Of a stretch of DNA of 64,000 nt, positions 38,439-46,598 are shown in pieces. The position numbers were made by a program, and so were the translations under genes. Every line of letters begins with the position of its first letter. The first letter of the stretch is position 1. Origin of the DNA: Corynebacterium kefirresidentii (GTDB taxonomy: Bacteria > Actinomycetota > Actinomycetes > Mycobacteriales > Mycobacteriaceae); the NCBI GenBank assembly GCA_002154655.1, contig NGUZ01000001.1, positions 515,518-579,517 on the forward strand. The letters run 5' to 3'. The notes beneath the pieces were generated by a model, which was not told the origin of the DNA, searched no databases, and saw nothing but the letters and a program-made list of their open reading frames with translations.

Positions 38439-39332
38439 GTGAGCACGCTTGAAGCCTCGACCTTGGTCATCATCCCGACCTACAACGAGATCGAAAACCT
38501 ACCTCTCATTACTGGACGCGTCCGCGCGGCGGTCCCAGAGGTGCATATCCTCATCGTGGACGATAACTCGCCCGATGGCACCGGCGACAAGGCCGATGAG
38601 TTCGCAGCGCAGGATGACCATATCCACGTTCTCCACCGCGAAGGCAAGGGTGGCCTGCTAGGCGCCTATATCGCTGGCTTTGAGTGGGGCTTGGAGCGTG
38701 ATTACCAGGTACTGTGCGAGATGGATGCAGATGGCTCCCACGCGCCGGAGCAGCTGCACTTGCTGCTCGAAGAGGTAGACAAGGGTGCGGACCTAGTTAT
38801 CGGCTCCCGCTATATTCCGGGCGGCGAGACCGTCAACTGGCCGGCTTCTCGCGAGTACCTTTCCCGTTTGGGCAATATCTACATTTCCGTGGCGCTGGGC
38901 GCTGGTCTGTCCGATATGACCGCCGGTTATCGTGCCTTCCGCCGCGAGCTCCTCGAATCCATTGATTTCGACGAGCTATCCAAGGCGGGCTATATCTTCC
39001 AGGTGGATCTGGCTTTCCGCGCGGTTAAGGCCGGCTTCGATGTCCGCGAGGTTCCTATTACCTTCACCGAGCGCGAATACGGCGAGTCCAAGCTTGATGG
39101 TTCCTTCGTGAAAGATTCCCTGCTGGAGGTAACCAAGTGGGGCGTTGCCCACCGCACGGAGCAGCTGCAGGATTTCGGCGGCGCCGTATCCAAGCTGGTC
39201 AATCGTGAGGTCAAGGATGGCTCCATTCACGATCTAGGCGTGCAGGCCCGCAAGGGCGCCGGCTGGGCATCTGACTTCGCCGGGGAAATTGCTCACCTAG
39301 CAAAGCACCAGATTGCACAGTTGAAGAAGTAG
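38439..39332 (+). CDS. ppm1: Polyprenol-monophosphomannose synthase
   Basis: GT2 glycosyltransferase that makes polyprenyl-P-mannose from GDP-mannose, the donor for LM/LAM and protein O-mannosylation. IIPTYNEIENL, ILIVDDNSPDGT, CEMDADGSHAPE (DxD) and GSRYIPGG are typical. GTG 38439 lies five bases after the lnt stop, with GGAG about ten bases upstream; the frame extends back to 38325 inside lnt, but that is rejected. The ~45-residue C-terminal extension is polar. The lnt-ppm1 pair is a known corynebacterial unit in which Lnt stimulates Ppm1. Confidence 0.95.
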   Translation: MSTLEASTLVIIPTYNEIENLPLITGRVRAAVPEVHILIVDDNSPDGTGDKADEFAAQDDHIHVLHREGKGGLLGAYIAGFEWGLERDYQVLCEMDADGSHAPEQLHLLLEEVDKGADLVIGSRYIPGGETVNWPASREYLSRLGNIYISVALGAGLSDMTAGYRAFRRELLESIDFDELSKAGYIFQVDLAFRAVKAGFDVREVPITFTEREYGESKLDGSFVKDSLLEVTKWGVAHRTEQLQDFGGAVSKLVNREVKDGSIHDLGVQARKGAGWASDFAGEIAHLAKHQIAQLKK

Positions 39333-39348
39333 CCCATGCTTCAACGCT

Positions 39349-39395
39349 AAAGGCCCGTACCGTCCCTTAGTAAAACTAAGGAGGTACGGGCCTTT
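39349..39395. terminator. Bidirectional terminator ppm1/rbpA
   Basis: AAAGGCCCGTACC (39349-39361) pairs GGTACGGGCCTTT (39383-39395), and an inner stem CCTTAGT/ACTAAGG lies within. It is placed between convergent genes. Confidence 0.88.
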
Positions 39396-39410
39396 GTCTG
39401 CGGCAGAACC

Positions 39411-39794
39411 TTATGAGTTCTTTTGCTGCTGTTCCTGCTGCTCCTTTAGCAGGCGGGCTGCGGAACGGCGACGGGAGCGCAGGTGGTTAATGCGCTCTTC
39501 TAGGAGCTCGTCCAGCTCCTCAATGGAGCGGCGCTCACGCAGCATATCCCAGTGGGTACGTGGCGGCTTAGCCGGCTTAGACTCAACGCCTTCACCTTCT
39601 ACAAGGTGGCCTAGCTTGCCGTTTTTGCACATCCATTCCTCAGGGATTTCAGCATCATCCGCAAAAGGCACCTCATAAATCTCGCCGTCTTCGGTGCGGT
39701 ATTTCACCATTTGGCGCGGTGCGAGGTCGTGGTCGCGGTCGGTTTCGTAGCTGACTGCGCCCATACGGCTGCCACGGAGTACGCGATCTGCCAT
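39411..39794 (-). CDS. rbpA: RNA polymerase-binding protein RbpA
   Basis: A 127-residue actinobacterial transcription factor that binds RNA polymerase and the principal sigma factor and stabilises the open complex. The N-terminal MADRVLRGSRMGAVSYETD, the central zinc-like fold with a single Cys (WMCKNG), the RPKPPRTHWDML-like basic linker and a helical sigma-interaction domain (ELDELLEERINHLRSRR) match. ATG 39794 is preceded by AAAGGATG. Its upstream region carries both a SigA-type -10 and a SigH-like site. Confidence 0.96.
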   Translation of the reverse strand: MADRVLRGSRMGAVSYETDRDHDLAPRQMVKYRTEDGEIYEVPFADDAEIPEEWMCKNGKLGHLVEGEGVESKPAKPPRTHWDMLRERRSIEELDELLEERINHLRSRRRSAARLLKEQQEQQQKNS

Positions 39795-39861
39795 GCAACA
39801 TCATCCTTTTCAAAGAGATCCCTGATTGAGTGCGAAGCAAAACTTCGCCTAAGAGCTACTA

Positions 39862-39893
39862 ATTATAACGAACACCCTCGCGCCTTTGTTCCC
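39862..39893 (-). promoter_or_regulatory. rbpA promoter (SigA-type plus SigH-like)
   Basis: On the minus strand GGGAAC (39888-39893) is followed after 17 bases by CGTT (39867-39870), close to the ECF sigma-H pattern GGAA-N16-20-GTT. TATAAT (39862-39867) overlaps it by one base and could serve SigA. RbpA synthesis is thiol-stress controlled by sigma-R in Streptomyces. Confidence 0.5.
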
Positions 39894-39924
39894 AGCCCGC
39901 CCAAAATGGACTAAAGTGTATCGG

Positions 39925-40266
39925 GTGATCCGTACAGCTAGTCGTGAACGCAACGTCGGTTCCTGCCAGTGGTGTGGGAAGGACATTGATCAAGGCGGTA
40001 GAGGGCGGCCACGGAAGTTTTGCAGCGCCTCGTGCAAACAGCGGGCGTATGAGCAAAGAAATAATGTTAGTGGCACGGGTATTCCCGCTAACGCTGTGAT
40101 CCTTACTCCGGAGAAGGCAGAAAGTTTGCGCGACGGACTTTTTGAACTACGTTGTTCCGCAGAAGATATCAATACCGCCGCGGAGGAAGGTGCTAGTGCG
40201 CAGGAGCTTGCCGGTTTGTGCGAAGAGCTTGTAGCCCTGGCCCGACGCCTAGAAGGACTTCGATAG
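39925..40266 (+). CDS. Small protein with Zn-ribbon-like Cys motif
   Basis: A 113-residue protein. The N-terminal Cys pairs CQWCGK and KFCSASCKQRAYEQR make a C-x2-C...C-x3-C zinc site, followed by a helical C-terminus with Ala/Glu-rich heptads. Similar proteins are annotated as hypothetical in corynebacteria and are nucleic-acid-binding in appearance. GTG 39925 is set by TAAAGT (39912-39917) seven bases upstream. It is divergent from rbpA, sharing a 130-base intergenic region, and yceI starts three bases after it. Confidence 0.75.
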   Translation: MIRTASRERNVGSCQWCGKDIDQGGRGRPRKFCSASCKQRAYEQRNNVSGTGIPANAVILTPEKAESLRDGLFELRCSAEDINTAAEEGASAQELAGLCEELVALARRLEGLR

Positions 40267-40269
40267 AAG

Positions 40270-40971
40270 ATGAAAAAGCTTTTTTATAACCGCAAGCTCG
40301 TCATTACCATCTTTGTGGTGCTCATTGTATTGCTCACCGCCGTGGCCATTGGCCCTATGGTGTATTCGCTTCTCAAGGGCGCCGGTGCAAAAACAGAGCC
40401 TATTTCCGCCGATGGAGCTAAGGCTGCGTCTACGGAACTAGATGGATCCTGGCAGGTTGCCAAGGGGCGTGCTGATAATCATACCTCGGTTGGTTTTACC
40501 TTCAATGAGATCCTACCTGCAGAAAAGACCACTACATCTGGTTCGACTACTGAGGTAACCGGTCAAGCAGAAATTTCTGATTCCACCCTCAAAACCGCGA
40601 CGGTCACCGTGGATATGGATGAGTTGTCTACGGATAAAAAGGTCCGCGACCAAAATATGAAGTCCAAACTCTTTGAGACGCAACTTTTCCCAGAGTCTTC
40701 CTTTAAGCTCACCAAACCCGCTTCGCTTGCCGACGTCCCAGATGACGGCACCATTGGCACGGTAAAGCTCACCGGTGACTTGACCATCAAGGATGAGACG
40801 CACGAGGTTTCCCAAGACTTTGACGTTCTCCGCGACGGGGATAACATCGTCATCGGCGGCACCGTTCCAGTTAATCGCCTTGATTATGGCGTTGAAACCC
40901 CGGAAATGTTGGCTGCAAAGGTCGAGGAAAAGGGCGAGGTCAATCTCCGCATTTCCTTCAAGAAGGACTAA
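40270..40971 (+). CDS. YceI-family protein with N-terminal anchor
   Basis: A 233-residue protein with a single hydrophobic helix at residues ~10-35 followed by a YceI lipocalin-like beta-barrel (residues ~55-230). TELDGSWQVAKGRADNHTSV, FETQLFPESSFKLT, and TIKDETHEVSQDFDV are typical. The family binds isoprenoid lipids; the ligand here is unknown. The protein is likely extracytoplasmic and membrane-anchored. It sits three bases after the Zn-ribbon gene and is followed by a small membrane protein with AAGGA upstream. Confidence 0.87.
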   Translation: MKKLFYNRKLVITIFVVLIVLLTAVAIGPMVYSLLKGAGAKTEPISADGAKAASTELDGSWQVAKGRADNHTSVGFTFNEILPAEKTTTSGSTTEVTGQAEISDSTLKTATVTVDMDELSTDKKVRDQNMKSKLFETQLFPESSFKLTKPASLADVPDDGTIGTVKLTGDLTIKDETHEVSQDFDVLRDGDNIVIGGTVPVNRLDYGVETPEMLAAKVEEKGEVNLRISFKKD

Positions 40972-40984
40972 TAAGGACGAGCCT

Positions 40985-41149
40985 ATGAACACCCGCCAAA
41001 TGATCCCGTTTATGTGGCTGCGCCTTCTTATAGTCATCGGCTTTACCATTTTCGTAGCCGTTCAACACATGTGGGTCATCGTAGCGATTTCTGCCTGCTT
41101 GGCGCTTTTGACAATATGGCAGCTGTGGAGTGCTTACCGTAATCGTTAA
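40985..41149 (+). CDS. Small two-helix membrane protein
   Basis: A 54-residue protein with two hydrophobic segments (about residues 10-25 and 28-45) and a basic end. AAGGA (40973-40977) is seven bases before ATG 40985. It is 13 bases after the YceI gene and probably co-transcribed. The longer open frame from 40793 overlaps YceI and is rejected. No family recognised. Confidence 0.6.
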   Translation: MNTRQMIPFMWLRLLIVIGFTIFVAVQHMWVIVAISACLALLTIWQLWSAYRNR

Positions 41150-41242
41150 ATAAGACATCCAAAGCGAGCGGGTAGTTACCCCGAATATCGTCAATGTGAC
41201 GTTATATGGTGGTGTGGTTGCATGCTCCAGTAGGGTGTATTT

Positions 41243-41580
41243 TTGCCGAAATCCCCCCGTCCGACCACACATCGGGACCCACACGCCATAGATGGCTGAC
41301 GCCCGTGGCACGGAGGGGCTCAATAGTGCTTAATAGTTAAGGCGCCTGGCGTCACAGGGGCAGACTGCATACTGGCGACCCTCAATAGGATTAGTCAGCC
41401 AGCTTGACGGCCCAGTGGCCACTGGAGGCTATCGCGGCAACTGCGCGACACCGCAAAGCAGAGCTTCACAGCAGAAGGCGGAGCGAAAGGAATCGCCGCA
41501 ATAAAAGGAGCAAGCGGGGATCCTGATAAGAACGACCAGAGGGCTCGAGGTATGCCAAGGTATAAATGAGGAACTGCCCA
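41243..41580 (+). ncRNA. Candidate structured non-coding RNA
   Basis: Many potential stems occur: CCCCCCGT (41253-41260) with ACGG-A-GGGG (41310-41318), enclosing CCGA/TCGG (41261-41275) and GCCA(TAGA)TGGC (41285-41296). Further stems are a perfect 14-base palindrome with a GGCC loop (41412-41425), TCGCG/CGCGA (41432-41448) and GGCG/CGCC (41477-41497). ATCCCC (41251-41256) could alternatively pair GGGGAT (41516-41521). TAGGGT (41231-41236) may be its -10. The strand, ends and identity are inferred. It lacks the landmark sequences of tmRNA, RNase P RNA and SRP RNA. Confidence 0.4.
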
Positions 41581-41586
41581 ACCATG

Positions 41587-41623
41587 GATAAATGTCCGAT
41601 AATGTACATTATGTCATTTTATC
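41587..41623. promoter_or_regulatory. Long palindromic operator candidate
   Basis: A perfect 14-base palindrome ATAATGTACATTAT (41599-41612) is extended outward to GATAAA...TTTATC (41587-41623) with small asymmetries. With no unpaired loop it makes a poor RNA hairpin, so a DNA-binding dimer site is more likely. It lies 120 bases before the peroxidase start. Confidence 0.55.
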
Positions 41624-41744
41624 TGGGTGCCATTTCCCCCTAGTGCGCAATCGCGCGCAATGACTTCTTCGCCGCATCTCCATTGCCCGCGATTTGTCCC
41701 CCGCTAGCATTCTGTGCCCCTTAAGGGTGCGTAAAATCGGCATT

Positions 41745-42653
41745 ATGACGATTCAGCATGTAGTAGATAAGCCTTCCCGCGCAGCCCTCTTTCTAGTTCT
41801 CGAAATCAAGGACGGCTGCGAGCAAGCCACCCGCGACATGCTCACGGGGTTCGCTGGACTGTTTAAGTCCGTAAACTTCCGTTATAACGACGGCGAGCTT
41901 TATACCGTAGTCGGCATTGGCGCCTCCATGTGGCCTCGTTTGACCAGCGCACCTATGCCCGAACACCTCAAGGAATTTGCAGCTATTGACGCCGCACATA
42001 AGGCACCGGCAACACCGGGCGATATTCTCTTGCACTTCCGTGCCAATAATTATGACCTGTGCCACGAAATGGCTCGCCAGGTGCTCAATCAGCTGGGAGA
42101 TGCTGCAACGGTCATCGATGAGACCCAGGGGTTTAAATACCTTGACCAGCGCGACCTGCTTGGCTTTGTAGACGGCACCGCCAATCCCCTCGCCGAGGAA
42201 GCTTTGGATACCGTGTTGCTTGACGACGCCGCCGATTACCCCCGTGGCTCCTATGTCACCGTACAAAAATACATCCACGACCTCGACAAGTGGAACGAGC
42301 TGAGCACCGAAGAGCAAGAAAAGGTCATTGGTCGCACCAAGGCTGACGATATCGAGCTCGATGATGATATTAAGCCTTCCAATTCTCACGTTGCTCTCAA
42401 CGACCTTGAGGAAGATATCTACCGCGAGAATATGGTCTTTGGTTCTTTTGCTGCTGGCGAGATGGGTACTTACTTCATCGGCTATGCAAAGGATCCAGAA
42501 AACGTCATGGAACGTTTGCGCAATATGTTCATCGGCAAGCCGGAGGGGAACTACGACCGCATTCTAGACTTCTCCACCGCTCTTACTGGCACCAACTTCT
42601 TTGTGCCCAGCGCGGACCTGATGAAAAACTTCGACGAGCTACCGCCCGCCTAG
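41745..42653 (+). CDS. DyP-type heme peroxidase
   Basis: A 302-residue dye-decolorising peroxidase. The GFVDGTANP segment is the GXXDG motif with the distal Asp. SNSHVALND is near the proximal His region, and IYRENM carries the conserved Arg. The single-domain length and lack of signal peptide suggest a cytoplasmic or encapsulin-associated form; no encapsulin gene is in the window. TAAAAT (41732-41737) seven bases before ATG 41745 indicates a leaderless mRNA, so a start further upstream (41694) is rejected. The preceding dyad suggests its own regulator. It converges on the CFA-like gene with a four-base overlap. Confidence 0.9.
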   Translation: MTIQHVVDKPSRAALFLVLEIKDGCEQATRDMLTGFAGLFKSVNFRYNDGELYTVVGIGASMWPRLTSAPMPEHLKEFAAIDAAHKAPATPGDILLHFRANNYDLCHEMARQVLNQLGDAATVIDETQGFKYLDQRDLLGFVDGTANPLAEEALDTVLLDDAADYPRGSYVTVQKYIHDLDKWNELSTEEQEKVIGRTKADDIELDDDIKPSNSHVALNDLEEDIYRENMVFGSFAAGEMGTYFIGYAKDPENVMERLRNMFIGKPEGNYDRILDFSTALTGTNFFVPSADLMKNFDELPPA

Positions 42654-44035
42654 CGTCGTCCCCCACGGTTGCGGTGGGCCAATCCAAATTGCACCGCATC
42701 AATCATTCCGAGCGTCATTAAGGCCTCGCGGAGGGCAAATTGGAAGGTCCACAGGCGGCGGAATAGTGGGTCGAACCCAGCCGCCGCGGCCTCCCGCAGG
42801 TGCCCATCAAAAAAGGATCGTTGCTGACGCAAAGATTCTAGGTAGTGCGTCCCCACGTGTGTTTCCGATACGATGCGCAGGTTCGAGTTCTTATCGACGA
42901 GCTGGTGCAGCTCCGCGGTAAGCGGATAGTCCAGTGCGGGCCACACATATGCCCGCAAGGCCTGAATCGAGGCCTTTCCGGCGTCGGTCATTGCTTCGGT
43001 CGCCACAAGGGACTGAATTCCTGCCCGGCCATTAGGGGTTAAGAACCGGTCGACTGCGCGAATATACTCTTTACGCTCCTGTGGGCTAAGCTGTTCTATC
43101 TTTTCCACGGTGACGATTGCGTCATAGTGTCCGCGCCATTGCTTGGGATTTGGGACAACCCCGGGAATGCGTTCCACATGGATGGAATCATCTGCCCCCT
43201 CGAGCACGAGCGCCTCACGCATGTGACTTATCTGCTCTACATCGCTGGTCAGTACGTCCACCGTTGCGCGCCGCTTGGTTGCGCGCATGGCAGGCTGCAT
43301 TCCAGCGGCTGGGTACACCAATAGGTGGGTTCCGGCGCCGGTGCGAGTGACGTCGAGAAGCCAATCAGCGGCGCGACGCTGGGCATCGCCCAAATCATCT
43401 CTGTCCACACTCGTGGGCTCGCTTAGCGTCGTGACATCCACGAAGTGGCTTTTCGGTTCCTTGCGGCCGGCCTTGGGGCTATAGCTTTCTACTGTCTCCC
43501 TGATGGTCGTCGGCACACCGCTAGAAAAGATGCCACCCACATGGCTTAAACCATCACCGGAATAGAGCCGGACCAAATCCATCGGCAACTCCCCTGGCTC
43601 CGAATTGCCGGTGTCTAGCATCTTGGCCTTGGGAAGATATCCCACCCCCAGCAACCGCCCAAGCACTTTTACCAGCTGGGAGGACGAGCTGACGGACCAC
43701 TCTCCTGCCATAAAGCTTTCTGCGAACCCCAGCCATCCACTAGCGGCGATTCGTTCAAACAAGGCATCGTGTCCGACCTTGAGATCTGGTCCGCCCTCTA
43801 CTTCCAAGTCGAGTTCCAATCCGGCGTCATCGCAAGCCTTGGCAAATTCAGCCTCTGCCCGGCGGGCCTTTAAACCAGGCCAACGAGGTGAAGGGACTGT
43901 AGCCACATTGGGCCAGGAATCTGCATCGATGGAGCTCAAATGCTCGGGGCGGATAAAACTCATAATGCCAGGTGCGCTCCTTGGTGGGCGGAGGAAGTCA
44001 CTATCGGCAATTACCTTAGTCAGCTTGGCACGCAC
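42650..44035 (-). CDS. Degenerate cyclopropane-synthase-like methyltransferase
   Basis: A 461-residue protein of CFA-synthase architecture: an N-terminal lipid-binding region (GWLGFAESFMAGEWS), a Rossmann-like domain, and a C-terminal FDPLFRRLWTFQFALREALM segment with the CFA pattern. The SAM motif, normally VLDIGCGWG, reads LLVYPAAGMQ, and the usual FPGG motif is YVWPALDYP. Catalytic Cys, Tyr and His are not at the expected places. It may be inactive or have changed activity. The start is GTG 44035; ATG 43963 is an alternative. It faces ndh divergently. Confidence 0.72.
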   Translation of the reverse strand: MRAKLTKVIADSDFLRPPRSAPGIMSFIRPEHLSSIDADSWPNVATVPSPRWPGLKARRAEAEFAKACDDAGLELDLEVEGGPDLKVGHDALFERIAASGWLGFAESFMAGEWSVSSSSQLVKVLGRLLGVGYLPKAKMLDTGNSEPGELPMDLVRLYSGDGLSHVGGIFSSGVPTTIRETVESYSPKAGRKEPKSHFVDVTTLSEPTSVDRDDLGDAQRRAADWLLDVTRTGAGTHLLVYPAAGMQPAMRATKRRATVDVLTSDVEQISHMREALVLEGADDSIHVERIPGVVPNPKQWRGHYDAIVTVEKIEQLSPQERKEYIRAVDRFLTPNGRAGIQSLVATEAMTDAGKASIQALRAYVWPALDYPLTAELHQLVDKNSNLRIVSETHVGTHYLESLRQQRSFFDGHLREAAAAGFDPLFRRLWTFQFALREALMTLGMIDAVQFGLAHRNRGGRR

Positions 44036-44195
44036 CTCGGCTTAGGCGCTCCGCACAGGCGCATTGGTTCCTGCCGCGAAAATAATAACGATGCGCGGAA
44101 GTTTATCAGTCAATGAGTATGCACGTTCTGTTAGAAGTGTTTACACTGAATGGGTACAAAACATTAGCTTTCTTGAGGAAGGTCGCAATAAATCC

Positions 44196-45539
44196 ATGAC
44201 TGATACCGCTTATCGTCCCAATGGTGGCCGTCACCACGTTGTCGTGGTTGGCGCTGGCTTCGGTGGTCTCAACACCGTCCAGAAGCTAAAGAACGCCGAT
44301 GTAGAAATCACTCTCATCGATAAGAAGAACCACCACCTGTTCCAGCCGATGCTGTACCAGGTAGCAACAGGCATGATTTCCGCCGGTGAGGTGGCCCCGT
44401 CCACCCGCCAGCTGCTGCGCGATCAGGATAATGTTCACTTCGTTAACGCCGAGGTTACCGATATCAACCTGGCTGACCAGACCGTTACTGCCGAGCAGGA
44501 TGAGTTCTCCCGCACTTACGCATATGATTCCCTGGTGGTTGCAGCGGGCTCCGGTCAGTCCTATTTTGGCAACGACCATTTTGCCGAGTTCGCCCCAGGC
44601 ATGAAGACCTTGGACGATGCCCTCGAGCTGCGCTCTCGCATCATCTCCGCGTTTGAGAAGGCTGAGCTTACCGATGACCCAGCGGAGCGCGAGCGCCTGC
44701 TTACCTTCATCATCGTTGGTGCTGGCCCAACCGGCGTCGAGCTGACCGGCCAGATTGCCGAACTAGCAAACCGCACCCTCAACGATGTCTACTCCAACTA
44801 CGGGACCACCTCCGCCAAGATCTACTTGCTTGACGGCGCCCCACAGGTACTGCCTCCATTTGGCAAGCGCTTGGGCCGCAAGGCACAGCGCACTTTGGAA
44901 AAGGAAGGCGTACAGGTTCACCTCAACGCCATGGTGACCGATGTGACCGCGGATACCGTCACTTATAAGGACATGAAGACCGAGGAAGAGACCACCCTGA
45001 CGGGTGCTACCAAGATCTGGTCCGCCGGTGTGGCCGCTTCCCCACTGGGCAAGATGGTGGCCGAGCAGGCTGGCGTCGAGGCAGACCGCGCTGGTCGTGT
45101 CTCCGTGAACGAGGACCTGACCGTGGGCGAGCACAATAACGTCTACATGGTTGGTGACATGATCTCGCTCAACCGCCTGCCTGGCCTAGCCCAGGTTGCT
45201 ATCCAGGGTGGCGCGCACGTCGCTAAGCTCATTCAGGCAAAGGTGGACGAGGAGTCTACCGCCAATGAGAAGGAAGCCTTTGATTACTTTGACAAGGGCT
45301 CCATGGCAATCGTCAAGCGCTTCAACGCCGTCGTCAAGCTAGGCAAGACCGAGTTTGGTGGCTTCGCTGGCTGGGTAGCATGGCTGGGCCTGCACCTGAC
45401 TTATGTGATTGGCCTGCGCAGTCGCCTGGCAGTGCTGGTGAACTGGGCAACCAATATTCTTTCCCGCGACCGCGGCAACCTAGAAATCACCACTCAGCAG
45501 CGCATTGCGCGCAACATCATTAACAAGAACGAGAAGTAA
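44196..45539 (+). CDS. ndh: NADH dehydrogenase, type II
   Basis: Single-subunit, non-proton-pumping NADH:menaquinone oxidoreductase at the membrane. The 447-residue protein has an FAD-binding VVVGAGFGGLNTV, the NADH-binding IIVGAGPTGVELTGQIAELA and a C-terminal membrane-attachment helix (LAVLVNWATNILSR). ATG 44196 fits the family N-terminus (AYRPNGGRHHVVVVGAG), with GAGGAAGG about 13 bases upstream; the frame extends to 44064 but is rejected. This is the sole NADH dehydrogenase route in corynebacteria. A strong terminator follows. Confidence 0.94.
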   Translation: MTDTAYRPNGGRHHVVVVGAGFGGLNTVQKLKNADVEITLIDKKNHHLFQPMLYQVATGMISAGEVAPSTRQLLRDQDNVHFVNAEVTDINLADQTVTAEQDEFSRTYAYDSLVVAAGSGQSYFGNDHFAEFAPGMKTLDDALELRSRIISAFEKAELTDDPAERERLLTFIIVGAGPTGVELTGQIAELANRTLNDVYSNYGTTSAKIYLLDGAPQVLPPFGKRLGRKAQRTLEKEGVQVHLNAMVTDVTADTVTYKDMKTEEETTLTGATKIWSAGVAASPLGKMVAEQAGVEADRAGRVSVNEDLTVGEHNNVYMVGDMISLNRLPGLAQVAIQGGAHVAKLIQAKVDEESTANEKEAFDYFDKGSMAIVKRFNAVVKLGKTEFGGFAGWVAWLGLHLTYVIGLRSRLAVLVNWATNILSRDRGNLEITTQQRIARNIINKNEK

Positions 45540-45554
45540 TTACTCCTCGACCGC

Positions 45555-45600
45555 ATCGCCGCCCTCCTGCCTCAATGCAGGACAAGGGCGGCGATTTTCT
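45555..45600 (+). terminator. Terminator after ndh
   Basis: Perfect ATCGCCGCCCT (45555-45565) with AGGGCGGCGAT (45585-45595) plus an inner CCTGC/GCAGG, followed by TTTTCTATTTT. Confidence 0.93.
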
Positions 45601-45705
45601 ATTTTCCTGTCGTTACTCATTGATAGCGATAGCACCACCCCAACTGGGCACTGGAGCGTCGATTTTCGCACATAGTTTCCGTGACCTTTGTTAGGCTGAG
45701 GATCG

Positions 45706-45786
45706 CAACATGGGGTGCCGCACACGGTGCGGCTGAGAAATACCCATCGAACCTGCACTCAGTTAGAACTAGCGAAGGGATAGTTG
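45706..45786 (+). ncRNA. TPP riboswitch
   Basis: The thi-box core is present: GGGGTGC (45712-45718), GGCTGAGAAATACCC (45731-45745), GAACCTG (45749-45755) and AGCGAAGGGA (45771-45780). CAAC/GTTG pairs across P1 (45706-45709 and 45783-45786). AGGGA also serves as the thiM ribosome site, and the start GTG abuts the 3' strand of P1. Thiamin pyrophosphate would therefore block translation. TAGGCT (45692-45697) is the likely -10. Confidence 0.95.
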
Positions 45787-46598
45787 TGGAATATAGTTTT
45801 CTCCGCGCGCACGATGCCGTGCGCGAGTCCACACCACTTATTCAATGTTTGACCAATAAGGTCGTTTCCAACGTCACCGCCAACGCCCTCTTGGCCGTTG
45901 GCGCCAGCCCGGCGATGGTTGATACTCCGGAGGAATCCCGCGAGTTTGCACAGGTAGCCGGTGGTGTTCTCATCAACTGTGGCACGCCTAGCTCCGAACA
46001 ATACGGCGGCATGCGCGAGGCCATCGCGGGTGCGAATGCCGCACAGACCCCCTGGGTACTCGATCCGGTAGGCGCCGGTGGTCTCCCCCAACGCACCAAG
46101 TTCATGCACGAGGTGCTGCCCCTTGGTCCGAGGGCAATCCGCGGTAATGCTTCTGAAATAATTGCACTCGCGGGTACCGGACAGGGCGGCCGCGGTGTCG
46201 AATCTACTGATGAAGTGGAAGCCGCGTTAGATTCCGCACTAGCGCTTTCCCGGGACACTGGCGCTGTAGTAGCCATTTCCGGCCCCCGCGATCTTATCGT
46301 CCACGCCGGTGAAACCACGCGCGCTGCCTATCTGCATTCCGGTCATCCGATGCTCCAAAACGTCATTGGTACTGGCTGTTCACTCGGTGCTATCTGCGCA
46401 GCATATTTGGCGGCGTGGGAGGATCCTTTCGAAGCAATCATCGCGGCCCACGCACACGTGGGAGCGGCAGGCAGCGTGGCAGCTGAAAAGCACCACGCGC
46501 CTGGTTCCTTTGCCGTTGCTTGGCTGGACGCGCTCTACGATGTCCCGACGGCGGACATCGAGGGACTAATCAAGCTCACAGACGTCGAAGGGGTTTAG
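45786..46598 (+). CDS. thiM: Hydroxyethylthiazole kinase
   Basis: Phosphorylates 4-methyl-5-hydroxyethylthiazole in the thiamin salvage pathway. The 270-residue protein has [20 protein letters not shown] (substrate and ATP site), [15 protein letters not shown] and the anion hole IGTGCSLGA with the catalytic Cys. GTG 45786 gives the family N-terminus and lies five bases from AGGGA inside the riboswitch. A longer frame from 45681 runs through the riboswitch and is rejected. thiE follows without a gap. Confidence 0.95.
   Translation: MEYSFLRAHDAVRESTPLIQCLTNKVVSNVTANALLAVGASPAMVDTPEESREFAQVAGGVLINCGTPSSEQYGGMREAIAGANAAQTPWVLDPVGAGGLPQRTKFMHEVLPLGPRAIRGNASEIIALAGTGQGGRGVESTDEVEAALDSALALSRDTGAVVAISGPRDLIVHAGETTRAAYLHSGHPMLQNVIGTGCSLGAICAAYLAAWEDPFEAIIAAHAHVGAAGSVAAEKHHAPGSFAVAWLDALYDVPTADIEGLIKLTDVEGV

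Larger units (their letters stand above)
41150..41744. other. Gene-free, hairpin-rich intergenic region
   Basis: About 595 bases without a supportable gene. 41170-41181 (GGGTAGTTACCC) can form a small hairpin. 41243-41580 is a candidate structured RNA (see separate entry), 41587-41623 is a long DNA dyad, and 41732-41737 (TAAAAT) is the leaderless -10 of the peroxidase. Confidence 0.6.

Noticed and set aside
40793-41149. A longer 118-residue protein over the small membrane gene
   Set aside because: It overlaps the YceI coding region; AAGGA and ATG 40985 give a better, shorter protein.
41243-41580. tmRNA, RNase P RNA or SRP RNA
   Set aside because: The hallmark sequences (tag reading frame, GAGGAAAGTC, GGAAGCAGC-like SRP loop) are not present.
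44064-44195. Extended N-terminus of ndh
   Set aside because: The extra residues do not resemble the family, and ATG 44196 gives the conserved NGGRHHVVVVGAGFGG start.
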